64,000 nucleotides of DNA from Muraenolepis orangiensis (Eukaryota > Chordata > Actinopteri > Gadiformes > Muraenolepididae): the NCBI GenBank assembly GCA_027704905.1, contig CM051018.1, positions 25,409,882-25,473,881 on the forward strand. The letters run 5' to 3'. Of this stretch, positions 60,601-64,000 are shown piece after piece (positions within the stretch are counted from its first letter, which is position 1; each line of letters begins with the position of its first letter). The translations under genes and the position numbers were made by a program. The notes under the pieces were generated by a model. That model did not search any database. It saw only the letters and a list, made by a program, of their open reading frames with translations, and was not told the DNA's origin.

Positions 60601-63600
60601 TGTGCCAGGTGTCTCTATGATACTGGGAGGTAAAGTAATGGTGAAGTGTTGGATACTCCTGATGCGCATATCAGTGAGGAGTTACTGGAGGTGTTCCCTG
60701 TGTGTGACGCAGAGGTGACGTGATTGGTTTAGCGGACACGGTACTTGCCCCGGTGTTCTCCGGAGAGACTGTGAAGGGTCAGGTGTCCAGTCCGCCTGGT
60801 TGTGCTGACGTGAAGACCATCTCGAATGTGGTCGACACAGGCGGGTACAACCTCATGTATTTATTGGGACCAGGTCAGGGACAGTTCGTTTAGTGGGATA
60901 AATTGACGTTTAGTAGGTTAGGTAGCGGTAGGGTCAGAATTAGCTTGAGGGGGTTTGTTTTCTTTGTTTGTTTTGGCGTCCTCCCCAGGCCTAGTTACTG
61001 TCCCCGTCAGCCTCGGTTCCCGTTGCACCACGACCTCACTGGCTTTTCCCCGGCGTATATGCATGACCCCACATAACAAGCCGTCACAGAAATAGCAGGC
61101 CACTGTGGTTCAGCAGATCAATTCAGTGATGACATGAAGATCATTTCTCCTTCTGTGGGCCCTAACCCCTATCCCCCAGACATCCTAATGACTTCACACC
61201 CCTGATCACAGAGCTTCACGCATCCTATTCCTCCCACCTGGATCCGCTGATGCAGAACCAGCCTTCTCAGAGTTTGACTACATTCCAGACTGTGGGAGAA
61301 CTTCTCGGGAAAGACTCTAAAAGCTGTTAGGAGCATCCCAGGGACTGTGGCTTGACCCTCAGTACTGCCTTGAAGGAAACTAATGGGAGCTGAGAAAGTT
61401 CATTATTATTTGCTTTGTTGAAAAGCATTTTGTAGACGTCATGTATTGGTTTCAAATACCAATGCCTTTTGTCATAGCCAGGCTATGTATTCGTTTTATT
61501 TATTCCATTACATTTTCATCATTCATTTATTTTAAACAACCTGTGTCCATTACATAATAAATGTTTGGAATTCGAATCTATTCGAAAACGCTGAGCACTC
61601 ACTTCACTATATACTATAAACAGCACTATACTCCGACATACTATACCCAATCAAAAGAACAATAAAGTGATGGATAATACAGGATATCCAGAAGGGGAAG
61701 GAGAGGGATTCTCACTGGTGTTCAGGGAAGATGGTCTGGTCCTCCTCCCGCTCTGCCCCCCTCAGGCCCTCCTCTCTGCACCAGGACAGCAGCTGGGTCT
61801 CCTTCTCTTTGGACCTGGTGGGGAGGGACAGCAGAAGGTGGACAATGGGTCCAATCGTCGGTGGTCCACTGACCGCGCTGGACCCAGATCCCAGCCACGT
61901 ACCTCTTAACGCAGTGGATCTCCTTCAACATCTGGTCCAGCTTGGTTCTGCAGTGCAGTGCGGTGGCGGTGGACTGACAAGTCTGAGGAGAGACGAGGGT
62001 TGGTGAGACAACCTGATGCTCATTTGAGGCCAGGATCCAACCCTTACTTTTACTATTGTGTCTGTAGAGAGCAAACATCTACAGGCCAAGCAATGGCTTT
62101 TATATGACACCCTCCAATGTTCTGGTGTTCGGGTAAGACCCGGTTTGTTGTCCACTAATAGACTGACTGCATCCCAAGAGTTAAAAAGAAAATACAGTGA
62201 CAACAACAGTGAACAAATAAGAGCATTTAAAAAATGGATAGAAAGACGCCCCAGCACTTGTGTTTGTTTAGTTAGCCTTAAAAATGCCACCACTTTCTAT
62301 TCACCCAGTAGCGCTAACTAGCGGTGCTAGCATAAAGCCAACGGTGCCACTTACGTTGTTGGGGATGGTGTGGCGGCGGGACAGGATGGGCGTGGTCGGC
62401 TCCAGGTAGGCCGTCTTCTCCGGCGTGTTGGCCGGATTAGCCGCACGCTGCATCATCTCCTGCAGGGAGATGAGATGCTCATCCTCACTGCTCTCAGAGC
62501 TCTGGGGGTGATCCAGGCCCAGGCTGAGGTCCAGGCCCAGCTCCATGTCCAGGTATTCCTCCTCCACCTTCTCTGGGTGGAGCTGAGGTGTGTTCACCTC
62601 TGCCACTTCATAGTCGTGTTTATCGGGCTTCTTAAGCGGCGAAGAAACAGGGATTTTGAGTCCACCGTCTGCTGATATTGAGCTGAACAGCCTCCCCATA
62701 TCCAGCTTGGCCAGTCTAACAATGGGTATGGGAAGGTTACGGAGGGAAGGGTCTTTGGCATCCTTCACAGTGACAGTCAGATCCTCAATGTGGGTTCCAG
62801 CGGAATGCTTTTTTTGGCGACCAGGTGATTTAGCCGAGGGGGTCGGGGAGAGGGCTGGCCCTCCGCAGTGCTCTGCTGAGGGCATTCCTGCTGCTGCTTT
62901 ATGCTCAGAGCGGAACCCACGGGTCAGGAGGGCGGGGGAGAACAGGAGCCCTATGTCATCACATACGACAGACAGACTCCTTACGCAGGATTTATTTTGC
63001 CTTGAATGGTGGTTTGCCAGAGGCTTGCTCTTCTTCGAGTCCTGGACAGCTGTGCCAGCGTTCTCCAGTGGAAGAAGGCGATCTGAGCGTCTGACAGGGC
63101 CACGGCTCTTTGCTATATTCTTTCTCCTCCCGCACCGCTCAACTGAACGGGTCGGGGACTGTAAATGAACATAATCCGCCGTGACATTCACCATGCAGGC
63201 TTTCCCCACCCCTGGCAACCTGGAAAATATATTGAGTCCCAATGATTTGGCGATGATTGGGGCTCAGTTGAGGCGGTGCGATCCGGTGTTCCGGTTTGTT
63301 CCTGGAGGCCTCCGGTGACACGTCCGACCTCAACATGTCACTCGCCGGGCCGTTGGACCCCACTGGGAGTCCCTGCGATTGGCTAGCGCTGCAGTTTGGC
63401 GTCTGAATTGGGCCTGAAAGTGGGTTTGAGAGATGATTTTTTCAGGAAATTAACAATTGCACACAGTTGAAATACAAAAAGGACACAGTTAAGTTGTTCA
63501 TTATTATGATTATACTAGCAATATGTTGTAAATATATTGTAGAAAAAACCTGTAGAAAAACTGGGAAACGTCATGTGCCATGTCAATTCTAGTCAGGGGC

Positions 63601-64000
63601 TCAGGGATTCCAATCCAATATATTGGATCTATATTGGACAGTAATCATTATGTTCTCTTACCTGGATGTAACTGCACACTTGAGGCAGCTGGTTTCAGTC
63701 CAGCGACAGCATTGCTCTGGCAAAGGAAAAGGTTCAGGTTCATGTCCAATAAACCCACAAGTGAGAATGCATGTTGAAAAGGTTTTGATATTGGTATAAA
63801 ATAACAGTGTCCCCTGAATAAGAAAGACTGCTCTAAGTTGGACAGTTAAGATCCTGATGAAAACCTCACAAGATCTTTACCTGACAATGTGCCACTGGCT
63901 TGGCCACATGGGGAGGTGACAGAGAATCTCGATTCCTGTTGGAGCGCGATAAGGAGAGCCGGTTATGAACGCGAGAGGGCTTCATCGGGCTCTTCTTGAA
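51696..64000 (-). CDS. slf2: SLF2/FAM178 family, SMC5/6 localisation factor 2, 3' part of gene (5' end outside window)
   Basis: 19 visible exons: 63881-64000 (cut by the window edge), 63662-63716, 63220-63413, 62355-63158, 61903-61982, 61716-61814, 57526-57693, 56402-56504, 55974-56061, 55739-55880, 55576-55660, 55131-55307, 54292-54386, 54105-54192, 53903-54019, 53334-53411, 52608-52694, 52220-52288, 51696-51824. Together 2778 nt, 925 codons plus stop, in frame. The N-terminal part is Ser/Lys/Arg-rich and disordered; the part after 62 kb is the conserved FAM178 domain. SLF2, with SLF1, is known to link RAD18 to the SMC5/6 complex at stalled or crosslinked DNA in the nucleus. The symbol rests on remembered segments (FLQRFSVVSNVI...HPGE, GRLFSQDTLQLR, MMSVHTER, SYYLCYSLLTLV). 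FAM178B is the alternative paralogue. Confidence 0.8.
52385..52525. repeat. 11-bp repeat (GTCACCTGTAG), slf2 intron
   Basis: About 13 copies of GTCACCTGTAG/GTCACCTGTAT. Confidence 0.92.
52831..53205. repeat. 53-bp minisatellite, 7 copies, slf2 intron
   Basis: The unit reads AGGGGTGGAGCCAGAAGGGC then GTTACTTGGTAACAACACTG and ATCAATCAGAATT. It contains the inverted repeat GTTAC-TTG-GTAAC. One copy lacks GTTACTT. Confidence 0.95.
54425..55105. repeat. 22-23-bp minisatellite (CTATAGGCTCCTCCTACCCACT), about 30 copies, slf2 intron
   Basis: Units CTCTATAGGCTCCTCCTACC plus CACTCTG or CCCCCTG. It ends 25 bp from the donor of exon 55131-55307 and begins about 38 bp from the acceptor of exon 54292-54386, so it fills almost the entire intron. 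Confidence 0.95.
56084..56345 (+). mobile_element. tRNA-derived SINE directly upstream of an slf2 exon
   Basis: B box GGTTCAAGTCC at 56103-56113; body TGCCGAGGTGCCCTTGAGCA; tail GATGGGTTAAATGCAGAGAA and (AAAT)-rich end. Opposite in orientation to slf2; its 5' end lies about 20 bp from the acceptor of exon 55974-56061. An insertion of about 40 bp after the B box (ACGGATAAAGTACAGAGTGA) is absent from the copy at 27938. Confidence 0.82.
56815..56935. repeat. 27-36-bp repeat (GACCAGGGCTCTCCCACC), slf2 intron
   Basis: Four to five copies of GACCAGGGCTCTCCCACCTC then CCTGGGCCC. The remaining intron (56505-57525) has no other feature I can name except a CACTCCCA patch at 57490-57525. Confidence 0.85.
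58230..58822 (+). repeat. 5' LTR (593 bp)
   Basis: Bounded by TGTTACGT and ACGTAACA. Shares TCATGTATTTATTGGGACCA through CGACCTCACTGGCTTTTCCC with the 3' LTR. The 3' copy carries an extra insertion (about TTGACGTTTAGTAGG) and lacks about 70 bp near 58640-58760, so the two have diverged by indels. Confidence 0.88.
58823..58840 (+). other. primer-binding site, tRNA-Pro type
   Basis: TGGGGGCTCGTCCGGGAT immediately after the LTR end. This is the classic 18-nt tRNA-Pro primer-binding site. Confidence 0.85.
58945..60720 (+). pseudogene. gag-protease remnant with SCAN-like capsid segment, CCHC knuckle and DTG site
   Basis: The probable original start is ATG at 58945, with a frame break near 58995 and stops at 59275 and 59461. 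The longest open part is 59523-60581. It contains a SCAN-like capsid segment at about 59600-59910 (SSYFHAFERIATTLGWPKDV), a zinc knuckle C-x2-C-x4-H-x4-C at 60192-60233, and a protease active site Asp-Thr-Gly at 60417-60425. After another frame break near 60490 protease C-terminal text (LPVPGVSMILGG) appears near 60600. SCAN-like gags are typical of Gmr1-type gypsy elements. The coding capacity is destroyed; I describe it only. Confidence 0.8.
60838..61078 (+). repeat. 3' LTR, 5'-truncated (about 241 bp)
   Basis: Begins at the point of homology GGCGGGTACAACCTCATG (compare 58492 in the 5' LTR), directly after protease-region sequence, and ends ACATAACA. The join shows that one deletion removed pol and the first half of this LTR. 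Confidence 0.82.
61251..61715. other. slf2 intron, no further feature
   Basis: AT-rich tail of the intron. No repeat array or exon seen before exon 61716-61814. Confidence 0.45.
62355..63413 (-). CDS. slf2: slf2 large disordered exon pair with a 61-bp intron or frame break
   Basis: 63220-63413 reads PIQTPNCSASQSQGLPVGSN through HRQIIGTQYIFQ; 62355-63158 reads SPTRSVERCGRRKNIAKSRG through ILSRRHTIPNN. The two are in different frames. A GT-AG interval of 61 bp (63159-63219, GTTGCC...TTTACAG) restores frame exactly. The second exon has KLDMGRLFSSIS, the acidic/leucine patch YLDMELGLDLSLGLDHPQ and SESSEDEHLISLQEMMQRA, the conserved pre-FAM178 segment. Confidence 0.75.

Larger units (their letters stand above)
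58225..61083 (+). mobile_element. LTR retrotransposon (Ty3/gypsy-type), internally deleted, with 5-bp target duplication
   Basis: Target duplication AGCCG at 58225-58229 and 61079-61083. The 5' LTR starts TGTTACGT and ends ACGTAACA, a perfect 8-bp inverted terminus; the 3' LTR ends ACATAACA (one change). A tRNA-Pro primer-binding site follows the 5' LTR at 58823. Only gag and the start of the protease region remain; reverse transcriptase, RNase H, integrase and the first part of the 3' LTR are absent. Plus orientation, opposite to slf2. Numerous stops and frame changes make it inert. Confidence 0.9.
57929..61250 (+). pseudogene. protein-like reading frame of unknown identity, split by an LTR element
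   Basis: Left part 57929-58229 is open on the plus strand and reads KLEFPIETLQPLHKAQLKIM, FYERPIWTRAAAEMG and RQRSQRLIERWIREFPQG. After the LTR element and one 5-bp duplication the same frame continues from 61084 (EIAGHCGSADQFSDDMKI) to a stop near 61205. A related frame follows (LITELHASYSSHLDPLMQNQ). Composition is protein-like but I do not recognise it. It could be a retrocopy, part of an unknown transposon, or a nested plus-strand gene remnant within the slf2 intron. Confidence 0.45.

Overview
This window looks like vertebrate nuclear DNA, most likely from a teleost fish. It carries three multi-exon genes, all on the minus strand, with GT-AG introns. It also carries fish-type LINEs (L2/Maui-like and an RTE/Nimb/Rex-like family), tRNA-derived SINEs, a Tc1 relic, a hAT-like MITE and one LTR retrotransposon. 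Nothing in it is bacterial or phage-like. I recognised the genes from conserved protein segments and joined exons by hand. In each gene the joined exons keep frame from end to end, which is the main internal check on the models.

Layout. 1-20 kb: no convincing protein-coding gene. It holds a LINE with a 12-bp target-site duplication (204-3078), SINE pieces, a damaged L2 element (8.6-10.3 kb), a LINE tail encoding a zinc-finger-like end, a MITE, other LINE fragments and about ten tandem arrays. 20.1-32 kb: zfand4 (AN1 zinc finger plus ubiquitin-like domain; 9 coding exons, 680 codons plus stop). 32.2-32.8 kb: a 47-bp array between genes. 33.4-47.1 kb: washc2/FAM21, the large WASH-complex subunit (29 coding exons, 1423 codons plus stop). 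47.2-51.6 kb: intergenic, dominated by a 51-bp satellite that is open for 477 codons. 51.7-64 kb: the 3' part of slf2 (FAM178 family, SMC5/6 recruitment factor); 19 exons are visible and the 5' end lies outside the window. One slf2 intron (57.7-61.7 kb) hosts an internally deleted Ty3/gypsy-type LTR element, which itself lies inside an older protein-like reading frame.

How the genes relate: I see no operon-like logic. From memory, ZFAND4 and WASHC2 are also neighbours in mammals, so that pair is probably old synteny. WASHC2 acts in endosomal actin and retromer sorting, SLF2 in DNA-damage response, and ZFAND4 is a poorly characterised ubiquitin-like/AN1 protein.

I did not find a new defence or mobile system. 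The most unusual property is tandem-repeat load: by hand tally about 14 kb of 64 kb. Several arrays start within tens of bases of an exon edge (zfand4 exon 6 acceptor, zfand4 stop codon, washc2 first coding exon, slf2 exon 55131-55307). In two zfand4 cases the repeat unit contains a copy of the exon-edge sequence. A perfect 33-bp inverted repeat with a 5-nt loop, in a washc2 intron, is the clearest unexplained structure. All splice sites, transcript ends and family names were read by eye and need RNA or alignment support.
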